Of a DNA stretch of 7,170 nt, positions 6,269 to 7,170 are shown in pieces. Under the pieces are notes generated by a model, which saw nothing but the letters and a program-made list of their open reading frames with translations, made no database searches and was not told the origin of the DNA. The stretch is from Pseudomonadota bacterium. GTDB taxonomy: Bacteria; Pseudomonadota; Alphaproteobacteria; Rhizobiales; Xanthobacteraceae. The translations under genes were made by a program, and so were the position numbers. Each line of letters begins with the position of its first letter. The first letter of the stretch is position 1. The DNA lies in the NCBI GenBank assembly GCA_023405565.1, contig JAEXXW010000492.1, forward strand, positions 1 through 7,170. Direction: 5' to 3'.

Positions 6269-7170
6269 GCCGTCATCCATTGTTCGATTGGTTGCTTCAA
6301 TTTGGCGGCCAATCGCTTCATCATCCCGTCTGCCATCGCGAGTTCGTCGACGCCGATCCACTCGTCGGCCTTATGCGCGCGAGCGATGTCACCCGGACCA
6401 CACACGACAGTTGGAATGCAGGCCTTTGCATAAAGGCCGGCCTCCGTTCCAAAGCTCACCGTGCCTGCAGGCCGGTTACTATCGGCAAGTCGCATGACAG
6501 TGGCAACGGCCGCATTGTCCTGCGCCGTCATCAATGATGGATAGGACGAGATCATTTCGATGACGATGTCGGCTTCAGGGGCCTGGCGCTGAAGTTCGAT
6601 CCTCTGCTCGTCGATAAAGCGGCCGATCTGTGCGCGAAGCGATGCGACATCGGCCCCGGGAATGTCGCGGATTTCATATTCGAGGACCGCGCGATCAGGC
6701 ACGAGATTGAGCGCAGTTCCTCCATGCAGCGAGCCGACATGGATCGTCGTATAGGGTGGATCGAATGCATCGTCCTGTTTGCCGGTCGTGCTTGTCGCTG
6801 CGGCGAGGTCGCTGATCTGCGTCACCAGCCGCGAGGCTGCGACGACCGCGTTGGCCGCACGATGCGGAAGCGCCGAGTGGCCGCCACGCCCGGTGACGAT
6901 GATCCGCTGCGCGATCTTTCCCTTATGCGCATGCACCACGTTCAGTCCGGTCGGTTCGCCGACAATGCAGAGCGCCGGTTTCGAGGGCAGTGCCGCGACA
7001 GTATCGACAAGATCGGGTGCACCGATGCATCCGACCTCTTCGTCGTAGGACAGGGCGATATGCACGGGCGTCTGGGTTGCGGATGATTTGAAAAGCGGGA
7101 CATGTGCCAATACGCAGGCAACGAAGCCTTTCATGTCCGTAGCGCCGCGGCCGACAATACGGTTGTCTTG
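6265..7170 (-). CDS. ArgE-like M20 family deacetylase (partial, N-terminus off the right edge)
   Basis: This metallo-hydrolase most resembles acetylornithine deacetylase, which releases acetate from N-acetylornithine. The 301 visible residues continue to the window edge. The ATG at 7134 is not the start, because the M20 motif GRGATDMKGF runs through it. Visible metal and catalytic positions (numbered from the first visible residue) are D12 (bridging Asp), the E44-E45 pair in YDEEVG, E72 in GEPT and H266 in the GPGDIARAH segment. GRGGHSALP (94-102, H98) is the dimerisation-domain histidine motif. About 80-90 residues, including the first metal-binding His, should lie beyond 7170. GTEAGLYAKACIPTVVCGPG (241-260) is typical of ArgE-type enzymes. 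No arg gene is adjacent, and many alphaproteobacteria use ArgJ for this step, so this may be a catabolic paralogue acting on another N-acyl amino acid. It is the upstream partner in an ATGA-coupled operon. Confidence 0.9.
   Translation of the reverse strand, partial: QDNRIVGRGATDMKGFVACVLAHVPLFKSSATQTPVHIALSYDEEVGCIGAPDLVDTVAALPSKPALCIVGEPTGLNVVHAHKGKIAQRIIVTGRGGHSALPHRAANAVVAASRLVTQISDLAAATSTTGKQDDAFDPPYTTIHVGSLHGGTALNLVPDRAVLEYEIRDIPGADVASLRAQIGRFIDEQRIELQRQAPEADIVIEMISSYPSLMTAQDNAAVATVMRLADSNRPAGTVSFGTEAGLYAKACIPTVVCGPGDIARAHKADEWIGVDELAMADGMMKRLAAKLKQPIEQWMTA

Noticed and set aside
5834..6361. Longer 175-residue version of the GlcG/HbpS protein
   Set aside because: The extra N-terminal residues are Arg/Asp-rich, overlap the deacetylase coding region by almost 100 bases and fall outside the family domain; the ATG at 6268 gives a normal-length protein with a 4-bp overlap.

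Overview
The window looks like chromosomal DNA from an alphaproteobacterium, most likely Hyphomicrobiales (Rhizobiales), possibly near Brucella/Ochrobactrum. The evidence is protein family resemblance, moderately high GC, dense operons and ATGA-type gene overlaps. The genus is an inference; no rRNA or other marker gene is present. There is no tRNA, rRNA, CRISPR array, insertion sequence, integrase or phage gene, and no obvious change in base composition.

Bases 2-4712 carry a plus-strand run of six genes. They are the C-terminal end of a DUF3141-type protein (related to polyhydroxyalkanoate synthases and alpha/beta hydrolases), a stand-alone phosphate acetyl/butyryltransferase, an acetate kinase family enzyme, a FabI-type enoyl-ACP reductase, an unrecognised 150-residue protein with a charged helical N-terminus, and a polyphosphate kinase 2. 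Spacing is tight throughout: about 24 bp, 5 bp (or a 4-bp overlap), a 4-bp overlap, 31 bp and 32 bp. This suggests one transcript whose promoter lies left of the window. The enzymes join acyl-CoA, acyl-phosphate and ATP chemistry to fatty-acyl reduction and polyphosphate, so the run reads as a carbon-overflow and energy-reserve module.

Bases 4713-4838 are a 126-bp convergent intergenic region. It holds three inverted repeats, including a perfect 13-bp stem just past the stop of the leftward operon.

Bases 4839-7170 carry a minus-strand operon, read right to left: an ArgE-like M20 deacetylase (its N-terminus is off the right edge), a small GlcG/HbpS-family protein, and a zinc-free NADPH:quinone oxidoreductase. 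Both junctions are 4-bp ATGA overlaps, so the three are probably translationally coupled. No arginine biosynthesis gene is beside them, so a catabolic or detoxifying role is at least as likely as arginine synthesis.

Most of the content is ordinary metabolism. The parts most worth a second look are the DUF3141-pta-ackA-fabI-unknown-ppk2 grouping, the uncharacterised 150-residue protein, the alanine at a drug-contact position of FabI, and the coupling of a GlcG/HbpS protein with a deacetylase and a quinone reductase. I did not find a clear, wholly new biological system.
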